Source: Nonomuraea africana (GTDB lineage: Bacteria; Actinomycetota; Actinomycetes; Streptosporangiales; Streptosporangiaceae). Taken from it: 64,000 nucleotides of DNA. Position 1 is the stretch's first letter; every line of letters begins with the position of its first letter. Positions 8,522-16,497 of the stretch are shown one piece after another. The translations under genes were made by a program, and so were the position numbers. The DNA lies in contig NZ_JADBEF010000001.1 of NCBI RefSeq assembly GCF_014873535.1, positions 8,246,001 to 8,310,000 of the forward strand. Direction: 5' to 3'. The notes beneath the pieces are model-generated. The model searched no databases. It saw only the letters and a program-made list of their open reading frames with translations, and had not been told where the DNA came from.

Positions 8522-8718
8522 CTATTCGGAGAAGACGATCGTGCCGAGGAGGTCGACCATGCCGAACAGGGCCATCTCGCACAGCCGTTCGGAAGAGACA
8601 GCCTAATCCCGTCCACTTCGTCCATCAGCGCGTCGTCCATTCTGGCCCCCGCGCGGGCGGTCATGGTCGCGCCGAACTCGGGCCGCACCTCGGCGATGGG
8701 CGTGTCATAGGACAGCAC
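8522..8718 (-). pseudogene. Broken small gene or leader ORF upstream of the UvrA-like gene
   Basis: Two minus-strand frames with coding-like third-position GC bias abut here. One reads YDTPIAEVRPEFGATM ... MDDALMDEVDGIRLS. The other reads SERLCEMALFGMVDLLG and ends in a TAG (8522-8524) directly before the UvrA GTG. A single frameshift near 8600 would join them into one protein of roughly 65 residues. Alternatively the last 17 codons from an internal ATG (MALFGM...) could be a leader peptide coupled to the ATPase gene. I do not recognise the family. Confidence 0.35.
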
Positions 8719-8787
8719 GCCGCGCTCGGCCCCGGCCTCGGCTCGAGTTCAGCGAAGCCGTCCACGGCCCTCAGTATCGTGGGCGAC

Positions 8788-9129
8788 ATGAAGTACATGA
8801 TGATTATTTATGGCAACAAGGAGCTCTGGGAGTCGATCCCCGCCGAGGAGTGGCAGACCACGATCGCCGCCTTCGACGCCTTCACCACCAAGCACAAGGA
8901 GAGCGGTGAGTTGCTCGGCGCGTACGGCGTGGCCGACGCCGCCCAGGCGAAGACGGTCAGGACCGTGACCGGCGCGCCCGTCGTCACGGACGGCCCCTAC
9001 CTGGAGTCGAAGGAGTACCTGGCCAGCTGGTACCTCCTTGACGTCGACAGCGAGGAGCGGGCCCTTGAGCTCGCCGCCGAACTGCCCGCCGACCAGGTGG
9101 AGGTCTGGCCGATCCTTCACGAGGCCTGA
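8788..9129 (+). CDS. YCII/DGPF-domain protein
   Basis: 113 residues, a complete single-domain YCII-related (DGPF) protein. It has the MKYMMIIYG N-terminus, the motif region TDGPYLESKEYLASWYLLDVDS, and the closing VEVWPI. These ferredoxin-like dimers are often encoded beside ECF sigma factors; no catalytic activity is established for the DGPF subgroup. The ATG at 8788 is preferred over a GTG at 8779 because a TATCGT box (8775-8780) lies exactly 7 nt upstream, giving a leaderless message. Its 3' end overlaps the convergent ligase gene by 13 nt. Confidence 0.85.
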   Translation: MKYMMIIYGNKELWESIPAEEWQTTIAAFDAFTTKHKESGELLGAYGVADAAQAKTVRTVTGAPVVTDGPYLESKEYLASWYLLDVDSEERALELAAELPADQVEVWPILHEA

Positions 9130-10082
9130 TCGATCCGCACCTCGCCCGGCCCCTTGTCCTCCCTCAGCCCGCGCCACGACGGATGCCTCAGACTTCCGTC
9201 GGGCGTCCACTCGGCGTAGCGGACCTCTCCGACCAGCACGGGCTGCACCCAGCGCGCGTCACGGGCGTGCTCGCGCGGCACACCCGCCATCGGCGGGTCG
9301 GGCCGTTCCAGCGGGCGCAGCCGGTCGCCGAGGTCGGCCAGCATGCGCTCGGTGAACCCGGTGCCCACGTGCCCGGCGAAGACCAGCCGTCCGCTCGCGT
9401 CGTGCACCCCGAGCAGCAGCGACCCGATCATCCCCGACCGCCGTCCCTGGCCCGGCTTCCAGCCGCAGATGATGACCTGCTGCATGGTGAAGTTCTTCAC
9501 CTTCGTCCAGTCGGCGGAGCGCTGTCCCGGCCGGTAGGGCGACTCCAACCGCTTGGCCACCACGCCTTCGAGACCGAGCGACTTGCTCGCGGCCACCGCG
9601 TCCTCGCCGGAGCCGTGGAACCACACGGGCACCTGCCAGCGCGCGCCCGGCGTGACCGTCTCCTCCAGCAACCGCCTCCTGTCGGTGTACGGCAGGCCGA
9701 CCGCGCTGGCCGCGTTGATGTGCAGCAGGTCGAAGAGCATGAACGTCACGGGCACCGACCGGACGAGCTCTGCGATCCTGGCGGGGTTGCGCTGGTGCAT
9801 CCGCGGCTGCAGCGCGCCGAAGGACGGCCTGCCCGCCTCGTCGAAGGCGACGATCTCCCCGTCGAGCACGAGGTCGTGCCCGCCCACCGCGCCGCCCAGC
9901 ATGCGCAGCTCGGTGTAGGCGACGGTGATGTCCTTGCCGTTGCGCGAGACGAGCCTGACCGCCTTGTCCTCGATGTAGGCCAGCGCCCTGACCCCGTCCC
10001 ACTTCATCTCGTAGGACCACTCGCCCCTGGCCGGCAGCGACCCCGCCTTGGCGAGCATCGGCTCGTAGGAGGGCAGCGCCAT
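9117..10082 (-). CDS. ATP-dependent DNA ligase (LigC/LigD ligase-domain type)
   Basis: 321 residues. The adenylation domain has the nucleotidyl-transferase motif I with the catalytic lysine in EMKWDGVR (about residue 28), motif III (FMLFDLLHI), motif IV (EGVVAKR) and motif V (WTKVKNF). The OB-fold domain follows (about 215-310). The size and sequence match the ligase domain of the bacterial NHEJ enzyme LigD, or the stand-alone ligases of the LigC type. It joins nicked DNA using ATP and could act with Ku; no Ku gene is in this window. The start at 10082 (MALPSYEPMLAKAG) matches the family N-terminus; longer frames upstream have unlike composition. Confidence 0.88.
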   Translation of the reverse strand: MALPSYEPMLAKAGSLPARGEWSYEMKWDGVRALAYIEDKAVRLVSRNGKDITVAYTELRMLGGAVGGHDLVLDGEIVAFDEAGRPSFGALQPRMHQRNPARIAELVRSVPVTFMLFDLLHINAASAVGLPYTDRRRLLEETVTPGARWQVPVWFHGSGEDAVAASKSLGLEGVVAKRLESPYRPGQRSADWTKVKNFTMQQVIICGWKPGQGRRSGMIGSLLLGVHDASGRLVFAGHVGTGFTERMLADLGDRLRPLERPDPPMAGVPREHARDARWVQPVLVGEVRYAEWTPDGSLRHPSWRGLREDKGPGEVRIDQAS

Positions 10083-10247
10083 CAGGACACCTCCGGCGGG
10101 GGCATACCGCCGATGAAACCGCGTCCGGACGCACCCGCATAGGCCCTCAGGCCGCAGTCCGCCGACAAACTCCGCAACATTCGCATTCCCCCTGGTCAGA
10201 GCTGTACCCACTCAGGGGGTCAGTGCCAACCGCTACGATCTGCCGCC

Positions 10248-11873
10248 ATGACGGGTATCAGGGTCGCCTTGGTCGCTCTCCTCATGGGAGCGATGCCTTT
10301 GGCCGCGCAGGCGGCGCCTCTCACCACGGCGCCTCTCAACACGGGGCCTCTCACCGACGAGGTGACGCTGGAGCTCGGCAAGGGCGGCGTGCTGCACGTG
10401 ACCGAGAAGATCAGTGGCGCGGGCGGCACGATAGAACGCACCTTCCTCACCCGTACCCGCTTCGACGACGACTTCGACCGGATCTACCGCGTCTCCAACG
10501 TCAAGGGCGGCACGCTCGCCGGAGACGTGCTCACCATGAAGGGCGACGGCACCGTCTCCTACGACGTCACCGGCGCGGTGACGCAGGTCGGCGGCACGGA
10601 GGAACTGCGCTGGTTCGCCGTCGGCGGCTGGAACGCGCCGGTGGCGAAGGCGACGGTCAAGGTCTCCGGCCCGGCCGCGATCCAGAACCTCTCCTGCTTC
10701 GCGGGCGATCTGACGTCGGCGATCGGCTGCACCTCCGCCTCGATGGACCACACCGGCGCGCGCGCCGAGTTCGAGCAGCAGGGCCTCAACGCGGGGCAAG
10801 CGCTGACCGTCGTCCTGGGCTATCCGAAGGGCACCAGCGGCGGCGCCCCGATCCTCGAACGGCGCTGGTCGATGGCGAGCGCGTTCACGCTCGACACCGT
10901 CACCGGCGGCGCGCTGGCGGGCCTGCTCGTGCTACTGCTGGGCGGGGTGGGCCTGCTGTGGTGGACCCGCGGACGCGACGCGCGCGTGGTCGGCCACGAG
11001 CAGGGCGCGGTCGCCGCCGTCCAGGACGGCCACTTCACCCCGCCCGACGGCGTACGGCCCGGCCAGATCGGCACGCTGATCGACGAGCAGGCCGACGTGA
11101 TCGACGTGACGGCGACCATCGTCGACCTGGCGGTCCGCGGCTACCTGCGCATCGACGAGCAGCCCCGCCAGACCTACGACGCGCCCGACTGGGTGCTGGT
11201 CAGGCTGCCCAACGCGCCGATCGCCTCGCTGCTGCCGTACGAGCGGGCGCTGTACGACGCGATCTTCGAGGGCCGCGACAGCGTGCTGCTCTCGCAGCTG
11301 TCCGGCGCCTTCCACGCGCACCTCGGCAAGGTGCGCGACGCCCTCTACGCCGACGTCGTACGGCAGGGCTGGTTCGCGCGCAGGCCCGACGCCGTGCGCA
11401 CCAGGTGGACCACCGCCGGGGTCGTGCTCTGCCTGGTCGGGGTCGCGGCCACCGTGGCGCTGGCCTGGTTCACCACCTACGGCCTGCTCGGCCTCGCGTT
11501 GATCATCGCCGGCGCCGCGCTGGCGATCGGCGGGCAGTCGATGCCCGCCAAGACCGCCAAGGGCTCGGCGGCCCTGGCCCACACGCTCGGCTTCCGCCAG
11601 TACCTCCTGGCGGGCGATCTCGGGAACGTGCCCGAGCAGCACAGGGTCGAGCTGTTCTCCCGCTACCTGCCGTACGCGGTGATCTTCGACGGGGTCGAGC
11701 ACTGGTCGCGGGTGGTGGCCTCGGTCACCGGAAACGGGAGCCAGGCCGACAACCTCTACTGGTACCACGGTCCCGCCGAGTGGGACCTGTCGAAGTTCGC
11801 CGGGTCGATGCGCACCTTCACCACCACCACCTCGGGCGCGATCTCCTCCACCCGCCAGTTCCGCTCCCTCTGA
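10248..11873 (+). CDS. DUF2207 membrane protein
   Basis: 541 residues. A signal peptide (about 1-22, AAQAA) is followed by an extracytoplasmic DUF2207 beta-rich domain (about 30-210) and a membrane helix at about 222-242 (TGGALAGLLVLLLGGVGLLWW). A cytoplasmic region and a pair of close hydrophobic segments come next (about 390-430). The C-terminus is Ser/Thr-rich. DUF2207 proteins are common and uncharacterised in actinobacteria. TACGAT at 10234-10239 is 8 nt before the ATG, so the transcript may be leaderless or nearly so. The gene is monocistronic and its stop is 8 nt from that of a convergent monooxygenase. Confidence 0.85.
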   Translation: MTGIRVALVALLMGAMPLAAQAAPLTTAPLNTGPLTDEVTLELGKGGVLHVTEKISGAGGTIERTFLTRTRFDDDFDRIYRVSNVKGGTLAGDVLTMKGDGTVSYDVTGAVTQVGGTEELRWFAVGGWNAPVAKATVKVSGPAAIQNLSCFAGDLTSAIGCTSASMDHTGARAEFEQQGLNAGQALTVVLGYPKGTSGGAPILERRWSMASAFTLDTVTGGALAGLLVLLLGGVGLLWWTRGRDARVVGHEQGAVAAVQDGHFTPPDGVRPGQIGTLIDEQADVIDVTATIVDLAVRGYLRIDEQPRQTYDAPDWVLVRLPNAPIASLLPYERALYDAIFEGRDSVLLSQLSGAFHAHLGKVRDALYADVVRQGWFARRPDAVRTRWTTAGVVLCLVGVAATVALAWFTTYGLLGLALIIAGAALAIGGQSMPAKTAKGSAALAHTLGFRQYLLAGDLGNVPEQHRVELFSRYLPYAVIFDGVEHWSRVVASVTGNGSQADNLYWYHGPAEWDLSKFAGSMRTFTTTTSGAISSTRQFRSL

Positions 11874-11881
11874 CCGGGGCG

Positions 11882-12967
11882 TCAGAGGGCGATCGCGTTC
11901 TTGGCCTTCGCGACCGACTCGTCGGAGGCGGGTCCTCCCGGGTTCTCCAGCGCGAGGGCCTGGTTGGCCTCGACGAAGGGCCGCATGCGCGACTCGTACC
12001 GGTCGAAGGCCCCCTCCACCGACCTGCCCAGCTCCTCCGCCAGCACGTAGGCGCCGACCATGGCCAGGCTGGTTCCCTGGCCGGACAGCGGCGAGGCGCA
12101 GTAGCCCGCGTCGCCGACCAGCGCGACCCGCCCCTTCGACCAGGACGCCAACCTGACCTGCGCCATCGAGTCGAAGTAGAAGTCGGGCGCCTGCCACATG
12201 GCCTCCAGCAGCTTGGGCGCCTCCCACCGCAGGCCGCCGCAGCGCTCGGCGACCAGCCGCTTCTGCTGGTCGAGGTCGCGGTAGTCGTAGTCGAGCCGGT
12301 CGCCGCTGAAGCCCAGGTTGACCTTCAGCTGGGTGTTGTCGCGCACAGGGAACAGGCCGAGGCCCGCGTCGCCGTCCCTGAGCCAGATCTGCCAGTTCTC
12401 GAGGCCGAGGACGTTGTCCATGGTGAAGATGCACAGGTGCATCCCCAGGTGGTGGATGAAGGCCGATTCGTCGCCGAAGGTCAGGCGGCGCACGGCGGAG
12501 TGCAGTCCGTCGGCCCCGATCACCAGGTCGAAGCGGCGCGGCGGGCCGTTCTCGAAGGTGACCTCGCCGTCCTGGCCGATGGAGGTGATCGTGTCGTTGA
12601 AGACGTACTCCACCTCGCCCGGGGCGCGGTCGTGGATGATCCGGGTGAGGTCCTCCTTGAGCAGCTCCACGTCGCCGCTGTCGAACCGGCCGCCGCTGTA
12701 GGTGCCCTCGGTGTCGCGCATGATCTCGTTGCCGTCGCCGTCGAGCATCGACATGCCGCGCCAGGTGGTGCGCACAGCGCGCATCTCGTCGAGGACGCCC
12801 ATGCGCTCGGCGACCGTGAGCGCGGCGCCGCGCACGTCGATGGCCTGGCCGCCGGGGCGCAGACCCGAGGCGCGCTCGACAACGGTGACATCGAAGCCGT
12901 GGCGGCGCAGCCAGTAGGCGAGAGTGGTGCCGGCGATGCTCGAACCGGAGATCAGGATGTTCGTCAT
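11882..12967 (-). CDS. FAD-dependent monooxygenase (PHBH/TetX-like)
   Basis: 361 residues. The Rossmann GxGxxG-like fingerprint is ISGSSIAGTTLAYWL (residues 6-20), with the second-strand acid in VVERA. The substrate-domain DG motif region is VIGADGLHSAVRR, and the FAD ribityl-binding GD motif is RVALVGDAGYCASPLSGQG. This is the aromatic-hydroxylase fold that includes TetX and many antibiotic-tailoring enzymes. It is divergent from a GntR/TetR hybrid regulator 29 bp away, which suggests a drug- or metabolite-inducible detoxification pair. The ATG at 12967 is the leaderless start: TACATT lies exactly 6 nt upstream. Confidence 0.9.
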   Translation of the reverse strand: MTNILISGSSIAGTTLAYWLRRHGFDVTVVERASGLRPGGQAIDVRGAALTVAERMGVLDEMRAVRTTWRGMSMLDGDGNEIMRDTEGTYSGGRFDSGDVELLKEDLTRIIHDRAPGEVEYVFNDTITSIGQDGEVTFENGPPRRFDLVIGADGLHSAVRRLTFGDESAFIHHLGMHLCIFTMDNVLGLENWQIWLRDGDAGLGLFPVRDNTQLKVNLGFSGDRLDYDYRDLDQQKRLVAERCGGLRWEAPKLLEAMWQAPDFYFDSMAQVRLASWSKGRVALVGDAGYCASPLSGQGTSLAMVGAYVLAEELGRSVEGAFDRYESRMRPFVEANQALALENPGGPASDESVAKAKNAIAL

Positions 12968-12996
12968 GTTCTGAATGTACGATGTATTGTGTACTA
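12968..12996. promoter_or_regulatory. Overlapping divergent leaderless promoters and candidate operator
   Basis: On the minus strand, TACATT (12979-12974) lies 6 nt before the monooxygenase ATG. On the plus strand, TATTGT (12985-12990) lies 6 nt before the regulator GTG. Only 5 bp separate the two -10 boxes, so the two RNA polymerases must compete. GTAC occurs at 12977-12980 and 12991-12994, ten bases apart, a plausible symmetric repressor site covering both promoters. Confidence 0.6.
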
Positions 12997-13914
12997 GTGC
13001 AGTCACCGTATTTGGACATCGTCGAAGACATCAAGCGCCGCGTCGCCTCGGGCAAGCTGAAGCCGGGTGACCGGCTGCCGCCGGTCAGGCAGGTCGCCAG
13101 GCAGTGGGGAGTGGCCCTGGCGACCGCCACCAAGGCCATGAACACGCTCCAGCAGCAGGGGATCGTCCGGGCCAGGCCGCGCGTGGGCACGGTCGTGGCC
13201 GCGCCCTCCACCGAACCGCCGCCCGAGCCGGCCCCGGAGACGGCGCTGTCGCGCGAGAGGGTGGTGCGGGTCGCGATCGAGCTCGCCGACGCCGAGGGGC
13301 TGGGCGCGCTGACCATGCGCGGCATCGCCGCCAAGCTGGGCGTCGCCCCCATGTCGCCCTACAAGTACGTCGGTGGCAAGGACGATCTCATCCTGCTGAT
13401 GGCCGACGCCGCCTACGCCGAGCTCGGCTACCCGACGCCGCTTCCCGAGGGCTGGCGGGCACGGCTCGAGCTGGTCGGAAGGACGCTGTGGACCCTGCAC
13501 AGACGCCATCCATGGCTCGCCCAGGTCACGCCGCTCAGCCGTCCTGTCGTCCTTCCGCATCTGGCCGTCCACGCCGAGCAGGCGCTGGCCGCGCTGGAGG
13601 GCCTCGGCTTCGACGCGGTCACCAGGCTCAACCTGCACGTGCTGTTCTACAGCTCCATCCAGGGACTGGTGGTCAACGCCGAGCGCGAGACCCAGGCGCA
13701 GTCGGCCACCGGCCTGTCGGAGGACGAGTGGATGGACAGCCAGGAGGCGGATCTGCGCAGGCTGGTCGCCACGGGGGACCACCCCGCTTTCGCGGCCATG
13801 TTGGAGGGCGTCGGCGACGGCTACGACCTCGACCTGGACATGCTGTTCGAGCTCGGACTCAAACTCCAGCTCGACGGCCTGGCCACGATGATCGAGGCCG
13901 CCACACGTCAGTGA
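12997..13914 (+). CDS. GntR-HTH / TetR hybrid transcriptional regulator
   Basis: About 305 residues with two DNA-binding modules. Residues 1-68 are a GntR-type winged helix (IVEDIKRRVASGKLKPGDRLPPVRQVARQWGV... and GTVV). After a Pro/Glu linker (EPPPEPAPE), residues 88-140 are a TetR-type HTH (VVRVAIELADAEGLGALTMRGIAAKLGVAPMSPYKYVGGKDDL). A TetR_C-like ligand-binding helical domain follows. Two HTHs in one chain is unusual but recurrent in actinomycetes. GTG 12997 is chosen because TATTGT is exactly 6 nt upstream; an in-frame ATG at 12982 would fall on the promoter. It probably represses the divergent monooxygenase. Confidence 0.85.
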   Translation: MQSPYLDIVEDIKRRVASGKLKPGDRLPPVRQVARQWGVALATATKAMNTLQQQGIVRARPRVGTVVAAPSTEPPPEPAPETALSRERVVRVAIELADAEGLGALTMRGIAAKLGVAPMSPYKYVGGKDDLILLMADAAYAELGYPTPLPEGWRARLELVGRTLWTLHRRHPWLAQVTPLSRPVVLPHLAVHAEQALAALEGLGFDAVTRLNLHVLFYSSIQGLVVNAERETQAQSATGLSEDEWMDSQEADLRRLVATGDHPAFAAMLEGVGDGYDLDLDMLFELGLKLQLDGLATMIEAATRQ

Positions 13915-13926
13915 AGGACTGCTGGA

Positions 13927-14159
13927 GTGCCAGGTAATCAGGTCAAAGGTTGTGGCTGCCTCCTCTTCATCGCGCTTCTCGTCGTCGGCGGGTGCAACAC
14001 CCTCACCGGAGGAGACGACGAGCCGGTACGGCGGCGACCCCCGTGGCCTCCTCGCAGCAGCCCCTCGATGACCTCGACGAAGATGGCATCGAGGATCTCG
14101 TCGACGATGACGCCGACGGTGTTCGCGCCGCCGTCGATATCGACGGCGCTCGCCGGGAG
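13927..14159 (+). other. Possible small lipoprotein gene, 3' limit uncertain
   Basis: A GTG at 13927, nine bases after GAAGGA, opens a frame with a short polar start, a hydrophobic core (CLLFIALLVVGGC, a lipobox-like end) and an acidic segment. About 35 codons in, the frame becomes Arg/Pro/Ser-rich and runs antisense into the editing-protein gene. A second frame with better coding composition (SSQQPLDDLDEDGIEDLVDDD) begins there, so a frameshift in an Asp-rich lipoprotein is possible. I do not recognise a family and cannot fix the end. Confidence 0.3.
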
Positions 14160-14894
14160 TCAGTCGGAGATCGTGATGCGGAGGCGGCGGAAGCCCTTGC
14201 CCTTGCTCTCGATCTTGGCCACCTTGATCCGGCCGATCTGCTTGGTCGAGGCGACGTGGGTGCCGCCGTCGGCCTGGGTGTCGAGGCCGACGATGTCGAT
14301 GATGCGGACGTCCTCGACGTCCTCGGGCACCAGGTTGGTGGCGGTGCGGATGATGTCGGGGATCGCGAACGCCTCCGCGCGCGGCAGCACACGCACGTCG
14401 ATGCGCCGGTCGGCGGCGATCTCGGCGTTGCAGGCGTCCTCGACCGCCTCCTTGAAGCCGGGCGGCACCTCGGGCAGGTTGAAGTCCATCCGGGCGGAGT
14501 ACGGCTCCATGTTGCCGCCCGTGACGAGCGAGCCGTAGTCGCGGAAGACCACCCCGCACAGCACGTGCAGCCCCGAGTGGGTGCGCATGAGCGCGGATCG
14601 CCGCTCGTCGGCCACCGCGGCCTCGACGACCGTGCCCGCGGGCGGGATCGGGTCGCCCTCCGCCGGGATCAGGTGGAGATCGTCGCCTTTGCGTACTCCG
14701 ACGATCCGGGTTTCCACCCCCTGCCAGAGGAGAACTCCGTGATCGGCTGGCTGGCCGCCGCCTCCTGGATAGAATGCCGACTTGCTCAAGACGATCCCCT
14801 CTGGCGTCGACTCCAGGACGACCGCCTCGAAGGCGCGGAGATTCTGGTCGGACAGTTCGAGCCGCTGCGTGCGCCCGTGGAGATCGAAGCTCAT
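14160..14894 (-). CDS. AlaX-like alanyl-tRNA editing protein
   Basis: 244 residues resembling the editing (second additional) domain of alanyl-tRNA synthetase. It has the N-terminal SKSAFYPGGGGQPADHG motif, the zinc/active-site HSGLH (HxxxH, about residue 105) and the distal DGGTHV motif (about 212). Stand-alone AlaX proteins hydrolyse mischarged Ser- or Gly-tRNA(Ala). In canonical sequences the distal motif is CGGTH; here the cysteine position is occupied by Asp (QADGGTH), so zinc coordination may differ. The ATG at 14892-14894 gives the standard short N-terminus. It is divergent from the SGNH hydrolase gene 29 bp away. Confidence 0.85.
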   Translation of the reverse strand: MSFDLHGRTQRLELSDQNLRAFEAVVLESTPEGIVLSKSAFYPGGGGQPADHGVLLWQGVETRIVGVRKGDDLHLIPAEGDPIPPAGTVVEAAVADERRSALMRTHSGLHVLCGVVFRDYGSLVTGGNMEPYSARMDFNLPEVPPGFKEAVEDACNAEIAADRRIDVRVLPRAEAFAIPDIIRTATNLVPEDVEDVRIIDIVGLDTQADGGTHVASTKQIGRIKVAKIESKGKGFRRLRITISD

Positions 14895-14923
14895 GTCGGC
14901 AGCCTAGAGCTCTCGAGGTGGTC

Positions 14924-15643
14924 ATGCGCGGCTTGCTGCGGAGTCGTCTGCTCGCATCGGCCGCCACGATTTTCGGGATATGTCCTGCTATAGCGGGATG
15001 CCATATGGGAGGTCAGGGCGCCGCCGCGTCGAAGCCGGTCGCCCGCGTGCCCGCCGTCCAGCAGGCGGCACAGAAGCAGACGCCGGTGATGATGTTCGTC
15101 GGCGACAGCTTCACCGTCGGCTCGGGGCCGGTGCGCGCGTGGGAGACCTACGCCACCGAGACCGCCAGGCAGCTCGGCTGGCAGCCGGTGATCGCGGGCG
15201 CCGGCGGCACGGGCTACGTCAGCGAGGGCCGGGTGGGCCGCACCTTCCAGCAGTCGTTCGTGGCGGAGCTCGCCTGGCGCCCCGCTCCCGACCTGCTGAT
15301 CATCTCCGGTGGTCACAACGACCGCAGGTGGCCGGCCACCACGGTACGGCAGGCCGCCGCCAGGCTCGTCTGGACGGTCAAGGGCTACTGGCCGAACACC
15401 AGGATCGTGATGGTCGGCCCGATCTGGATCGGCGAGGCCCCGCCCCAGGCGTACCGGGTGCGCGACGCCCTGGCCGAGGTCGCCGCGCGCGAGCGGGTGG
15501 CCTTCCTCGACCCGCTCGGGCAGCGCTGGATCGACGGCAGGCGGTCGGAGGTGCTGCTGCCCGACGGCGTGCACCCCACGCTCGGCGGCCACGCCAAGCT
15601 GGCCCGCTGGCTGACCGACGCCCTGCGGGCGGCACCCGCGTGA
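14924..15643 (+). CDS. SGNH/GDSL-family hydrolase, secreted lipoprotein
   Basis: 239 residues. A lipoprotein signal ends in IAGC (Cys about 26). The catalytic domain has block I GDSFT (Ser about 65), block II Gly in GAGGTGYV, block III GGHND (Asn) and block V DGVHP with the catalytic Asp/His pair. All four SGNH signature residues are therefore present, consistent with an active esterase or lipase, or an O-acetyl-polysaccharide esterase, on the cell surface. The ATG at 14924 follows GAGGTGG. The adjacent region downstream carries CAGGCGCCCG repeats and no partner gene on the same strand. Confidence 0.87.
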   Translation: MRGLLRSRLLASAATIFGICPAIAGCHMGGQGAAASKPVARVPAVQQAAQKQTPVMMFVGDSFTVGSGPVRAWETYATETARQLGWQPVIAGAGGTGYVSEGRVGRTFQQSFVAELAWRPAPDLLIISGGHNDRRWPATTVRQAAARLVWTVKGYWPNTRIVMVGPIWIGEAPPQAYRVRDALAEVAARERVAFLDPLGQRWIDGRRSEVLLPDGVHPTLGGHAKLARWLTDALRAAPA

Positions 15644-15706
15644 GGCGCCCAAGCCCCGGGTCAGGCGCCCGGATCAGGCGCCCGAGACCGGATCAGGCGC
15701 CCGAGC
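15641..15706. repeat. Short tandem-like repeats of TCAGGCGCCCG
   Basis: TCAGGCGCCCG occurs at 15661-15671, 15674-15684 and 15692-15702, with a degenerate copy at 15641. The unit contains the palindrome GGCGCC. It lies just after the SGNH gene and overlaps the 3' end of a tiny secreted ORF. Confidence 0.7.
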
Positions 15707-15822
15707 CCGCGGGGGACGGCGCAGGCGACGGCGGCGTGCGCTGGTGTGATCGTCGCGGTGCTGGCGGCCATGACGACCAGCGCCGCAATGGTCATGCGCC
15801 GGCGGGCGCGGGGTGTGGACAT
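15661..15822 (-). CDS. Small putative secreted peptide
   Basis: A 53-codon frame: MSTPRARRRM, then a hydrophobic core (TIAALVVMAASTATI), an AHA-type signal-peptidase site, and a short tail. An AGAGGAG lies 11-17 nt before the ATG. The predicted mature peptide is only about 20-25 residues, and its end is encoded by the CAGGCGCCC repeats. It may therefore be the 5' remnant of a longer secreted-protein gene. No family is recognised. Confidence 0.4.
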   Translation of the reverse strand: MSTPRARRRMTIAALVVMAASTATITPAHAAVACAVPRGLGRLIRSRAPDPGA

Positions 15823-16431
15823 GCCGGAGGTGCTCCTCTGCGGGGGATGAAGGGCAGTCGTAGGAGCGCTCCCAGCTCTCATTCTGCGACGCGCCAGGTG
15901 GATGTCAACGAACGGCCGGCGGGGTTGCGCCGACGTTTCCCGCGATCCCGCGCCCATGCTGCGACTACACCGACCCACCCCGATCGAGGGAACCTGAAAC
16001 TTTCAGCCCATCCACCCCGACCCACCAGAGCAATACCCGATGACGACAGCCGCCCCAGGCGGGATCGCGGATGCCCGACTCACGTTGACGCATGGCCGAG
16101 ACTCCCGAGGTGGCGGATGGCCGACCCATGGCGGGTGGGTGGCCGTGGCACGCGGGATGGCGGGAGCCAGCCTCGTGAGGCGGGCGAAGCGGTGAGACGT
16201 CGAGCTGAGCGGCAGGGCGAAGAGGTGGCGGCTGGTCGGGGCCCGGGTGGTGCAGCGGTGAGACGTCGCACCGAGTGGGTGCGGCGGGGTGGGGTGCGTC
16301 TTAGCGAATAAGGGGGTGGCGGTTGGGCGAGGCGAAGCGAGGCGTGCGGCGTGAAGGGGTTGTGCCGCTGTGAGGAATCCGGCGGGTAGGGTCGCCTGCA
16401 TGAGGAGGGCGGGGAAGGTCGGCCGGGCCTG
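15823..16431. other. Intergenic stretch without a recognisable gene
   Basis: About 600 bp between the small secreted ORF and the second ECF sigma gene. The sequence is G-rich on the plus strand. GCGGTGAGACGTCG is repeated at 16189-16202 and 16255-16268. Open frames on either strand have low-complexity Pro/Arg/Ser translations and no credible start, so I call no gene. Confidence 0.5.
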
Positions 16432-16497
16432 CGGATGGCGGGAGCTGCGGTCATGCCCCGGCGGCGGATGGCAGGGGTTGCGGTCATGCCCGACGTG
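16432..16497 (+). repeat. 33-bp tandem duplication at the ECF sigma start
   Basis: Positions 16432-16464 and 16465-16497 are imperfect copies, both beginning CGGATGGC and both containing GCGGTCATGCCC. Each copy supplies an in-frame ATG pair, so the sigma gene has several possible starts (16435, 16453, 16468, 16486). Confidence 0.75.

Noticed and set aside
10932..13352. 806-codon minus-strand frame covering DUF2207 and the monooxygenase region
   Set aside because: It contains a frame-shifted reading of the monooxygenase and the antisense of DUF2207; no consistent domain.
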